The notes under the pieces are model-generated. The model did no database searches and was not told the DNA's origin. It saw only the letters and a program-made list of their open reading frames with translations. Below are positions 21,054 to 33,831 of a DNA stretch of 64,000 bases, one piece after another; position 1 is the first letter of the stretch, and every line of letters starts with the position of its first letter. The position numbers and the translations under genes were made by a program. The stretch lies in the NCBI GenBank assembly GCA_014529385.2, contig CM043966.1:92639087-92703086 (forward strand), given 5' to 3'. Origin of the DNA: Adiantum capillus-veneris. Taxonomy: Eukaryota; Streptophyta; Polypodiopsida; Polypodiales; Pteridaceae.

Positions 21054-23441
21054 ATGGGTGATCATGTTGAGCAACAGGGTATGCATTTTGACCCAGCAAC
21101 AATGCAAATGTTTCAAGCATTTGCAATGTTCATGCAACAACAACATGCCATTGAAAGAAGGGAGATTTTAGCAACGAAGGCCATACAAGCAGTCGTCAAT
21201 AGAATGGATCAGTTCAATGGCAAAGATGTAACCAAGTACTTACGCGAGTATGTGAAGGAGATAGAGTTGCATCGCGTGTCAGAAGGTGAGATGATTCAAA
21301 GCTTTGAGCTAGTTGTTGCTCCAGAAATTAGAGAGCATGTTAGGGTAATTAAAGATGGGCATGGGAGAAATTGGGAAGAACTCAAAGTAGCTTTAAAGGA
21401 GGAATATTTCATGGAGGACTCTGAGAGAGTGACCAAAAGGACATTCTTAGAATGGGTAGTCAAGCCAAAGCAAGGACTATCAATAACAGAGCTACTTAGG
21501 GAATTTGAGCGGCGCTATGCACAACTCACCAGGACAGAAAGGGACACACTAGATGCAGAGAAGACAAATCTTTTCTTACAAGCTGCAGGTAAAGAGTTTC
21601 AATAAAATTTGGAGCTTCTTCTTGAAGATAAAGATGCTGAGCAAGGACTAAAGACCGACTAGAATGAGGTTGAAGGTGCTGTCTCACTGCTTGCCAAACG
21701 ACAAAGAAGAAGGGACAAGATGGTAGTAAACACTACAAGTCCTTCCACCTCAACTTCTGACAAAATGGTAAAGCCTACTTTTATCGCTCCTAAGTTTGAT
21801 GAGTCCATGATAGATGAGCTTGTGAAGGGAATGCGTGACTTGAAGGTGAAGTTTTCAAAGCTTGAAGAAAAAGGCCAACCATCAGGGCCACTTCCTAGGC
21901 AAAGACAACAGCCCAAAGAAGGGTTTGTTAATAGATGTATTTGGTGTGATAGTACAGACCATGTAAGAAGGGATTGTGATGATTTTAGTGATGCTTTGTC
22001 AAAAGATGTTGCCTTTTTTAAGGATGGTAAAATCCACTTAAGAGAGACAGGTCGATCCTTGAGAACTAACTTTGGGAAGGGGGGAATGCAAACCTTAGTT
22101 GAAGATATGGCAACTAAGCATGCCACCTCTTCAGTTGAGGTAGCTACTTATGGAGTAAAAATTGAACATTTTTGTGATGAAGAGGTGAGTGACCATCATG
22201 GTCAAATTTGGCCAAATGTCATGCAATTAGCTAAAAAGGGAAAGCTTACAAAAGAGATTCTACATGAAGCAGGTGATTGCATACGTCTAGAAACAGGATG
22301 GAATGATCCAGTGGACTCATTGTCAGTGCATGCCTACATTACAAAATGCCAACAAAATGAGGCAATTGTAGAAGAGAAGCGTAGACGTGAGAATGTTGAT
22401 GAAGGACCATCAAAAAGAGCTTCTAGAAGTGGGGGAAGAAGCGACTCAATGCCTTCTCAAACACCCTCAACACAAGGAGCATCTCCACCTGAAGTACTCA
22501 TGGAGGAGTCTACAACAGGAAAGAAGAAAGAGCCAACGAAAGGTAAGACAAAAGGCCCAACTTATAAACTACAATCTGATATTGAGGTTGCTACAGATTT
22601 AAAGGAAGTCTTGGAGGAAAGGATCTTGAATAGCAAGATTGAGTTTACTCTGGGAGAAGTTCTTGGCATTGCAAAGTGTGAATTCCATGAGGAGATCATT
22701 GACATCATCAAGAGGAAGAGGCAAACCCTTGCTGAAGTTTCTCGTCCACATGTTGAAGGGGAAACCTCAAAGACACAAGGGATGCAACTGCAAAATAAGG
22801 AGAATGATGGAGCTGTGGTAGGATGCTACCAATCTAATGGGAGAGTGAAGCAAGTGTATTTCTCAAATGATGATGAAGAAGTTGAAGATATTCCTAGGAG
22901 TTACTATTCACGAAGTCATTGGGCAAGGGCTACTACAGAAACTTTGGTCAAGGTAGGTGATCTTAAAGAGCCATTTGTTACCTTGATTGACCATGGTTCA
23001 GAAATAAACATAATGTCAAAGAGTCTCTACAACAAGTGCAAATGGTCGATGGACACAGATCATGGCTGGATGGTAAAAGTGGCAAACAATTCATCCGGTG
23101 AATTGTATGCAGCATGTCCAGGTGTGAAGGTAACAATAGGTGATGTAAAGATTGACCAAAACTTCTTTGTACAGGATACATCTTCATATCATCTCATCCT
23201 TGGACAGCCCTACATTGTGGGAGTTCGAATGGAAACAAAGGTAATAGATGATGGTTCAGCATATGCTAGGATACGTAGCAAAGATGGTAAACAAGCTGTC
23301 CAATTTCTCACAGTTTGTGTGAACCATGAAAGAAATCGTGACAACCTCAGAGAACATCCTCTACCAAAGGTGAGCAAAGAGTTTTATGATCATAGAGAAA
23401 TGATGGGTTTTGGCCTGGGTTTTGGCCAAGTACCATTGTAA
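21054..23441 (+). pseudogene. Gypsy B gag-protease, interrupted
   Basis: It starts at ATG 21054. Gag core covers residues about 40-180 ('MDQFNGKDVTKYLREYVKEI', 'LLREFERRYAQLTRTERD'). Two in-frame stops follow (TAA 21603-21605, TAG 21661-21663), and the same frame then continues to 23441. It contains a zinc knuckle-like 'CIWCDSTDHVRRDC' near 21940 and an aspartic protease with 'LIDHGSEINIM', where D-H-G replaces the usual D-S/T-G, and 'YHLILGQPYI'. The TAA could come from CAA by one C-to-T change. Enzyme activity is unlikely. Confidence 0.88.
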
Positions 23442-24028
23442 AGCGGGATTGCAGTGGTACAAAAAGAAAAAGGGTCTCGACTGATCCAAAAATAGGTGAA
23501 GCGTTTTCAACGAGCTCCTTGGTAACAAAGAATGGATCAGTATGTTTTACAAAACTTGAAGATTTTAAGAGATGTGAGAGGCAATATGTGCATAATGTAA
23601 AAATAAGCATGAAAAAGAGCGGGTTGCTAGAGCCTACTGAAAATGTTTTGGGTTTGTGTGAACAAGTTTCTTTTGTAGATACTATGGGTGAGCTTGATGC
23701 TGTAATGGGGTCTAATTTGCATCTTGAAAATGAAGTTGTGGATTTGCTCTATGGAAATGTATCAAGTAATAGAAGCCTTTAAAGAAAGCCAAACAGTTGG
23801 CCCAGAAGTCCATGTTGAAACTAAATACAAGAGTGTAGCAAAGAAGGTGAAACCAGTAGCTTCACCCTTACCACCCAACAACAGGGAAAAGATTGAGCAG
23901 GCTTATTTACAACCAAGTTTGAGGAATCCTAAAAAGATTGGGCATACCTTCACAAAGGAGTCTTTCCAAGACTGCAGATTGGTCGCGAGGAGTTTCTAAC
24001 ACAGGAGGAGACAAAGTGCTTCAAAGAA
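23442..24028 (+). pseudogene. Gypsy B protease-RT connecting region, degenerate
   Basis: Open frames at 23519-23782 and 23724-23999 lie in different frames and join the protease to the RT. They show no conserved catalytic motif. At least two frameshifts are needed to read through. Confidence 0.7.
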
Positions 24029-26173
24029 ATGCTTTCAAAGCATGGTAAGGCTTTTGCATTTGAGCCACATGAGATAGGATGTGTTGATCCTTCTATTGTA
24101 GCTCCTATGGTAATTTTCACAATACCTCATGTGCCTTGGAATCTGCGGCCTATTCCGGTTCCAAAGGCTCATTTGCCAAAGTTAGTAGAGCTACTGAATG
24201 AGAAAATCAAAATGGGAATCTTGGAGCCTTCTTGTGCTCCATACTCAAACAGGTGGTTCACAGTTCCGAAGAAGAATGGTTCTCTACGCTTCATCCAAGA
24301 TATGCAACCAGTGAACAAGGTGACAATTAGAAATGTAGGTACAGGTCCAATTGTGGATGAGTTTGCAAAGGCATTTGCAGGGAGGGCAATCTACTCAATG
24401 GGGGATCTCTACTTAGGGTATGATCAATTTCAGCTTGCAATCAAAATCAGAGACTTGACAACCATGAGGACACCTTTGGGTTTGGTAAGGTTGTGTACCT
24501 TGCCACAGGGAGCAACCAACTCGGTTGCACATATGATGAATGGGATGAATAAGGTCTTACGTGACTTTATTCCTCAAATCATAATGCCTTTCATTGATGA
24601 TTTGCCTATCAAAGGATGTGAAGGAAGTGACAAAGATGAAGCTTTGGATCTCAAGGGATGTCGCAGGTTTGTGGTAAATCACATAAATGATTGTGATAAA
24701 ATTTTGTCTAGGTTGGAAGAAGTGAATCTTACATTGTCAGAGAAAAAGTCTATGTTTGGTGTCAATGAAGTGCTTATTGTGGGGCACATGTGCGGGCCAT
24801 ATGGTAGGAAACCTTGTCCAACAAAGGTAGATGCCATCCAAAGAATGAAAGAAACATGCACTAGCATCACTGAGGTTAGAAGGTTTCTGGGAGCATGTGT
24901 CTTCTATGTTATTTGGATTCCACATTATGCACATGTAGCTGATCCTCTTTATCAGCTGCTTAGAAAGAATCAGAAGTTTAAATGGACAAAATCACATGTA
25001 AAATCCATGAAAAAGCTAAAGTTGCTCCAGTCAGCAACGACTTTGAGAAAGGTAGACTATGAGTGTCAAAGGCTAGTGATTGTGACAGTAGATACCAGTC
25101 CTACAGGGATTGGATGGGCAATAGGGCAAGATGACAAAGAAGGACACAGGTATGTGGTAAGATTTGGAGCAAAGGTACTAAGTGCTCGCCAAAGAAACTA
25201 TCCACAGATAAAGAGAGAGTTATGGGGTATGGTTACAGTCTTGAAAAGTGGGAAAGAGTACCTAATTGGTGCATGTGTGGTTGTAGAAAAAGATTGTCTA
25301 CCACTTCTTGGGATGATTACAAGCTGCTCAACACCAGACATTGCTATGTTGCGGTGGATTGCCTACATTAAGTCCTTAAATCCTGAGTTTAAGCACATTG
25401 CAGGTAAAGACAATACAGTGGCAGATATGCTATCAAGGGCAAGGTATGAAGATGAGTCACAAATGATTGATGAGGGAGATGATGTAGGTACAAAGTTCTA
25501 TTCTATCTCTCATGTCAAAGGTAACAATGTTTGCATGACTAATCTACTTGAATCATTCTTGAAAGAGCTTTATGAAGGTGATTGGCTTCTTATTGGAAGC
25601 TACTTGAGTACTCTAACAAAACAGGATGATTGGTCTGAACAAGAATTCAAGAGGATACGCAGGAAAGCATATGGGTACTTTTTGAGGGATGGTTACTTGT
25701 GGAAGCATCCTAAACAAAAGGGTGCTACACCACAACGGGTTATATGAAAAAAAGAGACTCAAGTAAAGTTCATGCAAGAGTTTCATGAGAGTCTATGGGC
25801 TGGACACAGGGGTGTGTGGGCAACCTTCTCCAAGTTGAAAGAAAAATACTGGTGGAAGGGTATGTATAAAGATGTATCTCAGTTTGTAGAGACATGTGTA
25901 ACTTGTCAAGTGTATTCAAATGTTCGACATCGTGATGGATTGCACCCTACATATCCACTAGCCATGCACTATAAATGGGTTGTGGATTTAGTCACAATGA
26001 CTCTAGGACTCTGGCAGATGAGATACTTGGTTCTTGCACGAGAGGACCTAACTAACTAGGTTGAAGGAAGAGCATTAAGAGCTAAAACCACAGAAGCTGT
26101 GTGCAAATTCCTTCTTGATGAGGTGATTTGCCGTTATGGTTGTGTGGAAAAAATCACTGCAGATAGAGGTGAA
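24029..26173 (+). pseudogene. Gypsy B reverse transcriptase, RNase H and N-terminal integrase
   Basis: One frame carries RT ('FTVPKKNGSLRFIQDMQPVN', 'YSMGDLYLGYDQFQLA', 'LPQGATNS', catalytic 'FIDDLP'), RNase H ('VIVTVDTSPTGIGW', 'IKRELWG', 'GKDNTVADMLSR') and the integrase HHCC zinc finger ('AGHRGVW...CVTCQVY'). In-frame stops lie at 25745-25747 (TGA) and 26057-26059 (TAG, consistent with CAG to TAG). The frame reaches 26173, where the CACTA element interrupts the integrase core just after 'ITADRGE'. Confidence 0.9.
26171..26173. repeat. CACTA target-site duplication, left
   Basis: GAA directly before CACTACAAGAGG, repeated at 33892-33894 directly after the right terminus. Three-base duplications are typical of CACTA elements. 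Confidence 0.9.
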
Positions 26174-26212
26174 CACTACAAGAGGTTGTGTGCTCTTGTG
26201 ACGTTGTTAGCG

Positions 26213-26430
26213 ACGGAAATACATTGGGTTTTTATAACCCCCGGCGTCGCTAAAACCGTCGCTACGAGCGTCGCTACGAGAGCGTCGCTATAGGCGTCGC
26301 TATATACGTCGCTATGAGCGTCGCTATATAGCGACGCCTATAGCGACGTTTACACTGCAGACTATAGCGACGCTCATAGCGACGCTACAGAGCCATAAAT
26401 AGCGACGCTTATAGCGACGCCCGAGAGAAT
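26213..26430. repeat. CACTA left subterminal repeat array
   Basis: About seven forward copies of CGTCGCT and six reverse copies, including the perfect 20-bp palindrome at 26318-26337. Expected role: cooperative binding by the element's transposition proteins. Confidence 0.9.
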
Positions 26431-26438
26431 ATTTTTTT

Positions 26439-26467
26439 GGTGGCAGGGCATTGAATGCCCTGCCACC
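26439..26467. other. Stem-loop with 14-bp arms
   Basis: GGTGGCAGGGCATT is followed after one base by its reverse complement. It lies downstream of the second CACTA gene, in a position where it could help 3' end formation, but that role is a guess. Confidence 0.6.
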
Positions 26468-26785
26468 CATCAACCATATTGTACTTGATTCACTTTTTAA
26501 AAAAAGTGCAAAGGTAGATAATAGACCCAAAATAGTCACCCACAAGACGCATTGTTTGCAAAATTGACAATTGTACACATCATAGGCAAAATGAATTGAT
26601 TGGCAAATGTAATAATGACAATTGTACAACATCATAGGCATAAAGAATTGATTGGCAAAAGGAACTGCGGTGACAAATGTAATAATATACATGGTTCAAA
26701 AAGACATATAAAATCCGTCTCATGATACATAAGCTATGAGAAACCCTAAACTAATGCTATCTAGCTACGGCTAAACTGACGTCGT

Positions 26786-28099
26786 TTAGTCAGACGTCTC
26801 ATCGCGTCCAAGCGGCGTATCTGTCGGATTCTGCAAAAAAAGACAATAAGACAGCTTTCAGTAAGTATAAACATATAACGACATTTATAAAACAATACAA
26901 AAAATAAAAAAGAGTAAACCCTAATACTAACCATGCCGCCGCGAGAACTGAGAATGTCCATCAGGGCGTTTAAGCCCTTCCTGCCTGTGTACTCGCGCTC
27001 GTACGGTGTGGGATCACGTCCTGTCATCGACCACTGTCAAAACATACAAAGATTTCATTATGTTAGAACTAAAAAACTCATAAACCCTAAACTATCGAAC
27101 ATGCATAAAGAGCAATGTGAAAAGACTTACAAAATCGGCCTCAAATGATGCCCATCCACCGCTCCCCAAGTGGTGCGAGCTCCCTGCCTCTACTCGCGCT
27201 CTGGCTGCATCCTTTTGTTGCTTCCACTTGTCAGGATTCTCGCGCGCTGCTTTCTTCGCATTCTTCCAATCTTCTTTGGCCAGCCAATCTGGCCTATTCC
27301 ACCCATTCTTGATTGCTTTTTGCACTTCGGAACGCTTGTGTTTGCAGTATTCGCGCATTCGAATCTTCATCAGGTCTTCATTGAAGCGCTGATCCCGTGT
27401 TGGAACGGGAAACTCATCATGAAGTATGCTGATGACTCTGTTTTTTAAATCACTTGGTACTTCACTCCATTTGTTTAGTATATAGTGTCTAAACAGCTGA
27501 GAGCAAAGACCACGCATGCGCGAGATCACCTTCTTGCCGTCATCATCCATGATGATGCCGCCGCTGATGTCGACGGAGTAAGGCAAGCCCTCTGGCCGGT
27601 GACGCGTGAACCTGGGTGTCCCGGCAGGGGTCTCTAGCGGCGTGTCGATGGGGGTACGGACGTCAGGTGTCTCCACCGGCGTCTGGGCCCCGAAGCGAGG
27701 AGTGTCGAGTGGGGTGGCTCCTGGCGGAGTAGGTAGAGGTGTGTAGCTTCTAGGAACAGTCAGCCGTGCAAAACCTGGCGTAGATGGCGATGCTGTGGCT
27801 GGTGTGGGGGCGGGCAAAGAAGGGGAGGGTAAAGAGCCTCGTCGAACACGAGGCGGTGTGGAGGCATCGGTGGCGGAATCCCCACAACAACCGCCACCGC
27901 CACCACTAGAGCGCCGGTGTCTAGACGAGTGTGAAGCTCGTCTCATCGACGCCGAAGCTTCGGAGCGCGCCGAATGCTCCGAAAGAGAGGGAGATGCAGA
28001 TGGTGTAGGAATGCGCGATGATGCGCCAGAGCGATGACGCTCCACGTACCACTGTCTCTGCTGCGGTGACAAAGAAGAAAGAAACTCCTCATCATCCAT
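26786..28099 (-). CDS. CACTA second gene, Ptta/En/Spm-type transposase protein (371 aa, 3 exons)
   Basis: Exons 28099-27131, 27033-26932 and 26830-26786 join in phase 0 with donors GTAAGT and GTTAGT and acceptors GACAG and TGCAG, giving 371 codons without internal stops. The N-terminal 150 residues are Ser/Pro/Arg/Thr-rich with repeated 'TP-ETP' units. The C-terminal half has 'LFRHYILNKWSEVP', 'KHKRSEVQKAIKNGWNRPDW' and 'WKQQKDAARARVEAGSSHHLGSGGWASF', which resembles the plant transposase (Ptta/En/Spm) domain. It is expected to bind the subterminal repeats in the nucleus. The start at 28099 is the first ATG after a plausible acceptor; earlier ATGs in the open frame lack family resemblance. 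Confidence 0.75.
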
Positions 28100-28369
28100 A
28101 CCTGCATTAAACACACGAATATTTAAACTTAATATTGAATGAATAGAGTAGACAATGACGCAAAGACCATTAAATACAATGACGTAATGACGCATATAAA
28201 TACAATGACGCAATGAATTGAGTGATAGAAGAGGCAAGTCGAAAACTCAGAATTTTCAATCAAAATGTGAGCGCGAGTAGAAAAGAGTGTTATACACCAT
28301 GGAAGGTACTTAAAGAGCCAGAGCTTTTACAACACGGAGCAAAATTGTTCAAATAAAATATTTGTGGCT

Positions 28370-31300
28370 TTAAGAGATCTCTCTCTCATCCTCGCATAAC
28401 TCAGCATAACTTCCTATATCTATATAGAGCTCTCCATTTAAACACATATCCTCTGTTTCATTTTGTAGCTCCTCTGCATGCACCCCATATAGAGTAGTAG
28501 CATCTTGATGCTCGTCTGGCACCACCGCAGCGGCTTCTGATTGAGCATCTTCTCTGATCTCCTCCATTGATGTCGTTGTGATTGGCACATGGTAGCCTTC
28601 ATACGTCCTTGCACTACGAGGGGCTACCTCTATGACGTACCACCAGTTTGATGTAGACTTTGTAGGATGAAATACTACCTGCCAGAGCCACATAACTTAC
28701 ATGAGAGCTTTCAAGCACATAACTTGTAAAAGGGGGATGTTAACTATTTACATACTTACTTGTTCACAATGCTCGGGTAGTACGAAAGTGTCTCTTAGTT
28801 CAGTCCATTTCTTAGTAGAATCCACCTCAAGAAAACCAGACTCTCCTCTACGCACAGTAGCGTTGCGACCCTCCATGATTATCTTGAACCATTGCACGTC
28901 GAACAAGTCGACAAAAAATCCTCTGTAATCGATCCTCAAAATCTCTTGCAGCGTGCCGAAGTAAGTGAGTTCCGCCGCCACAGGATCTGCATTAGAGGAA
29001 CGTCGTCGACTAGACTGTTCAAATTTTGCCATGATTCCACAATCTTGAGTAAAACGCTTTTTGTCGATTCGTTCCACCCTAAAATGTCGACCTTTACACC
29101 ATGCTACTGTGTATGACTTATACTACAACGAACAAAGATTATGAGTGGCCGTTCAAACGTTTATAAATAAAGTCACTTGCTAATCGTACATTGCAAACTT
29201 ACCTTGGTCGCGCAACCCCGAGAGTAATCCCACTCTTCTTCAGTCACTTCGTCACCGCATTGTTGTGCGCTTTTCAATTGGTTGTGCAACCATCTTAAGC
29301 TCATGAAGGTTGGTAGGCTCTCCTGAACCGTTGGATAGTGCATCGGTGGTCGTCTTCCCCGTCTCCACTCGATTCGTGCCCTTTGTCGCTCTTGCTTTGC
29401 ATCCTCATATTGTGAAATCCACTTTTGCATCACTGGATTGTGAAGCATGCAAAATCGGTTGATTTTAGCCTCTAGATCTTCCGTCATCTTCTTCTCAACA
29501 CAGAGATTGCACATGACAATCCCAGATATGCGCTCATCATCTATGGTTCGCCATAGCGTGTCCCGGGATTTATCAAATCCGTCTAGCCACTCTCCAATGT
29601 ACACTAGGGACTCTGATACCAACCAACCTTCTGCCATGCTACCCTCCGGACGTTCCTTTTGACGCACATATCCCTTAAGCGTTTTCATGAAACGCGCTAA
29701 GAAGAACATCCATCTGGAATGAACTGTGCCAGCTATTTCCACCTCATCAACTATGTGAACAAGAAGATGCACCTGAATGGTTAGCATTGTAGTAGGAAAA
29801 TGTTTCTCAAACATGCACACAAGCTCCGCAGCATTTAGTTTGGCGAATGGTATGGAGTCTACGTTGATCTCCTTTTGTGAGATCCATTGCACCAGCTTTG
29901 CAAGTTTGTAGATTGTGTTACAGATGTCGAGAGACAAACATCCCTCAATGGCAACCGGTAAAATAAACTGTAAAGTATGTGCAGCAATGATATTAAAGTC
30001 CACATTTTATGCAATGATATTAAAGTCCACTATGAACGTACTTGACACATTTTATGCCAATCGTGTGACTTCAAACCGGTAAGCTTTCCTTCTTTAGTAA
30101 AACACGTTCGGAGCGAGTGCATTACGCCAGTGGGGGTCCGCAAAGATCGAATGGCCTCTTTTACTTTGCGTTCTTGGGCTCCTGTGAAAATCCATGGTGC
30201 TTTAGGGAGTTTTATCGATCCATCAGACGCTGTTTGCAGCCAATATTGCTCCATACGATCCACATTTCTAAGGTCAACTTTGGCTCCCAAAGTATCTTTC
30301 TTGCCGGTCAAATGGTCCCATAGTAGATTACCCACATTCTTGAATATGTGCATTGGATCGAGCAAGTGATTGATCATGAGTCAGGGCCAGTATGGTAACT
30401 CGTACCATAGAGATAGTCTCTTCATCCCTGGAGGCAATCCGTCATCGCACATCTCCTTCTGCTCTAACCATGCTTGTGCAGACATCCTTGGTGGCTCTCT
30501 TCCCAAAAAGCCGTCGCGTAACACATGATTCTCTGGAAGATACGCTTGATGACCTTCGTAGATTTGCTTCTTCAGTGAGGGTGCCCTACGTGCATTCAGT
30601 CTAGGTCCACATGTGACACATGCTCTATATCCGCTTGTTTGAAGCCCTGCATGTATACACATGATAATAGATCAACTATGGGAAAAAACAATATTTATAG
30701 TGTGTGAGTGAGGAGTGTCAATAGATCACCTGAGCATTCTGTTAGCCCGGGATAGTCATGCATGGTCCACATTAGAATGCCTCTGATCAAAGCATTCCGT
30801 CGTCCTGTGTGTCGGCTCATATCCACCACCTCTATGCCAATCCACAATTGTTGTAGCTCTTCCAATAGTGGACGAAGATACACATCCATATTCTCCACTT
30901 TATATCGCCCTGGCACAATCAAGCTTAGCCATAGGTGCCCCTTCTTCGTAGTCAACCACGGGGGAATGTTGTAGTTGACGATGACAACGGGCCATACACT
31001 GTAAGATGTTGATCTTTGACCAAATGGATTTACGCCATCCATAGCCAGGCCTAAGCGCAAATTTCGAGCTTCCCTGACAAAATCCGACCATGTTCCATCT
31101 ATATGTTTCCAGGCTGTGCAATCTGCAGGAATTCGTAGCACACCATCCGAAGATTTATTCTCCTCATGCCATGATGCTAGGGCGGCCATGGACTTACATT
31201 CGAAGAAATGCTTGATGCGAGGAAGCAAAGGAAAATGTCGCAAAACCTTTTGTGGAATTTTTGTCCCGTGGAGATCTACTCGATATCTTTCGGAATCACA

Positions 31301-32098
31301 TTTCGGACACTTCTCCATGTCTGTGTATTCCCCTCTGAAAAGAATGCAGTCATTAGGACAAGCGTGGATAGAATTGTAATCCATCCCCAAGTTTCGCAAA
31401 ATCTTTCTTGCTTCATCTCGGGAATCTGGCATCACATTGTCAGCTGGTAGTATGTGCTCTTTCAGCAATCTACACAACATAAAAATATGATACAGTCGTG
31501 TAAAAATCTATCAGATCATTATACATTTAGAGTTCTATTAAAGTAAACTAACTGTAATAGATCACCTGAAAAGCGTTGTGACGCTAGTGTCACTCCATCC
31601 AAACTTTGCCTGCATGTTGAGAAGAACCAGGAGTGCTTTCAATCTAGACATACGTGCTCCATTATACAATGACGTATCGGCTTCACTTTTCATATCATCA
31701 TAGATAAGCCTTTCTGAATCCATGATCGTCTCGATCATTTCATCAATCTCGGGCTCAAACATTGCCTCGCTGGGAATGTGCTCTGCATGATCATCCCCCG
31801 AGCTGTCAGAGGCTACATCTTGTGGCCTCACATATGCTGCTTGACCAAAGCGCCTGCGAACACGTCTATTGGGTTGCAAGATTGCTGCTTGTTGGCCAGC
31901 GTCAGAGTCCGACGAGTTATAATTGGCAACAACTCGATCTATAATAGATGGATCGAACTCGCCAAATTCGCGAACGTGCTGCAAAGAAACACGTCTTGTC
32001 CGTCGCACAGCATGCTTGCATTGATTACAAGGACATAAGACCCTCGTTGAGAGATAGGTGTTTCGGTTGGACGGTCCCACATCCTCGTCGCTACTCAT
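28370..32098 (-). pseudogene. CACTA TNP2-type transposase (6 exons, one in-frame stop)
   Basis: Six exons (32098-31566, 31469-30730, 30646-30042, 29967-29203, 29122-28760, 28678-28370) join with GT-AG introns to 1105 codons including the stop. The N-terminus has the transposase-associated Cys cluster ('CPCNQCKH'). The TNP2 core follows ('HACPNDCILFRGEY...CPKCDSERY', 'LAMDGVNPFGQRS', 'MHDYPGLTECSG', 'LLDPMHIFKNV'), then DUF4218-like ('LPVAIEGCLSLD', 'FEKHFPTTMLTIQVHLLVHIVDEV') and DUF4216-like ('YTVAWCKGRHFRVER', 'WWYVIEVAPR') regions. A single TGA at 30378-30380 (codon 514) interrupts the core where relatives have a sense codon; CGA to TGA would explain it. It would cleave and join the CACTA termini. 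As read, this copy is truncated. Confidence 0.88.
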
Positions 32099-32160
32099 AA
32101 TGAGGATAAAAAACTTATAACCTGGACAACAAATTTAATATTCTATTGGCATTCTTCGTC

Positions 32161-32230
<70 letters not shown>

Positions 32231-33379
32231 ACCTCACATTCTCTAGTCATGTCCAATCTCCGCACACCTCGGTCTAGAGGTGCACGGAGATCAGAACCAC
32301 CGGGTTATAATCTCGTCTTTATTGGTCAATACCTATATTTGTGGGTACAAGAAATCTACACACCCACGTCTACATGATACTGCATGTAGTGGACAAAATC
32401 CCTTTGCCTCTTCTCTAGCTGTAGCACTTCACTTCATCTTAACATCTTTTCACAGTAGATCTTTTCACTGTTCGTCTAACTCTAAACCCTAAACCGTAAG
32501 TAATTCTTGCGTGGACTCGATCTAACGTAAATAAGCGTAAATCTAAATAAACGTAAATCTAACTAAAAATAAAGCTAAATATAATTTAACGTAAGTCTAA
32601 TGACTAGAGGTTGTCTAGATGGTCATTGTGTCGGGGATGTAGTGACTCTTGCCGCCCTGAAGATCCACCTTCTTCCCTATCTTCTGAAGACATTTCACGA
32701 GTACTTTTGGATCGACGGAGCCCACCATGAGTGAAGGCAGCAATACCCTATATTCCATTGAGGGCTTTCTTCACCCGCTTCATGCAGGCATCGTAGTCTA
32801 TGGAGACCTAAATCTAATCTAATATAACGTAAATCTAAATCTAGCTTAAATAAACGTAAATCTAGTTAAAAATAAACCTAAATCTAATTTAATGTAAGTC
32901 TACATATAACCTAATCTTTAACGTCTTTTAAGATAGTTTCCTACGACGTTATAACTCTCTTCTTCTTGTGTGTGTGCGCGTGTGTGGATGTGTGTGCCAA
33001 TAAAAAGAGATAAATGGTATAACCTTTCTATCACCCATGCCAAGTATGATAGATTGATTATGCCATTTCCCTCTTGAATAATAGGTCTTCAGTTCAACTC
33101 CTCGTCGGCTAGATCTCTAGGTCTTTTAATTTTAATTAGTTTCCTACGACGTTAAATTAGTTTCTCTCTCAATGTGTGTGCGTTTTTTTGGATCGTATGC
33201 ATGTTTTCTCTCTCTTTTCCTCTCTCAATGTGTGCGTTTTTTGTTTATGCATGTTCTCTCTCTCTTTTCCTCTCTCAATGCGTGCGTTTTTTGTTTATGC
33301 ATGCTCTCTCTCTCTTTTTCTCTCTCAATGTGTGTGTGCATTCTTTGTTTATGTATGTGTGTGCGTTTTTGTTTTTGTT

Positions 33380-33417
<38 letters not shown>

Positions 33418-33535
33418 AACACTATGTGTGTGTGTGTATGTGTGTGTGTGAGAGAGAGAGAGAGGGAGAGAGAAAGAGGGGAAGGGAACATGAGAATGAG
33501 GAGAGGGAAGGAGCATACCTGGCTCTCCTTCCTCT

Positions 33536-33589
<54 letters not shown>

Positions 33590-33591
33590 AG

Positions 33592-33627
<36 letters not shown>

Positions 33628-33700
33628 GGGAGAGCGTTACCTGCTCCTTGCTTGAGGGCGTCGAAAAACTCAGATCTGAGATCTGAGTTTTTGGGCGCGC
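32099..33700. other. CACTA 5' region with microsatellites and short repeats
   Basis: No coding region is supported. It includes (CT)n at 32164-32228, related AT-rich blocks at 32520-32605 and 32815-32910 (shared AACGTAAATCTAA), a 50-bp tandem repeat at 33200-33350, (CT)n near 33384-33414, (GT)n at 33540-33588 and (GA)n at 33596-33624. As the upstream region of the minus-strand transposase gene it should contain its promoter, which I cannot place. Confidence 0.7.
33200..33350. repeat. Three-unit tandem repeat, 50-bp period
   Basis: Units begin CATG(T/C)T at 33200, 33250 and 33300 and contain CTCTCTC, CTCTCTCAATG and GCGTTTTTTGTTTATG. Confidence 0.9.
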
Positions 33701-33721
33701 TCGGTTATTTTTTTACCCCAG

Positions 33722-33831
33722 CCGGCGTCGCTATGAGCGTCGCTATAAGCGTCGCTATGAGCGTCGTAAATTTCTTTGTAAATTTGCGACGCTCATAGCG
33801 ACGCTTATAGCGACGCTCATAGCGACGCCGG
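33722..33831. repeat. CACTA right subterminal array: 45-bp perfect inverted repeat
   Basis: Arms 33722-33766 and 33787-33831 are exact reverse complements built from GCGTCGCTATGA/A units, with a 20-nt spacer. Further CGTCGCT copies lie at 33847-33870 before the terminus. Confidence 0.92.

Noticed and set aside
33172-33686. Overlapping 90-170-codon frames over CT/GT repeats as genes
   Set aside because: They are low-complexity translations of microsatellites and a 50-bp tandem repeat; several frames are open at once.
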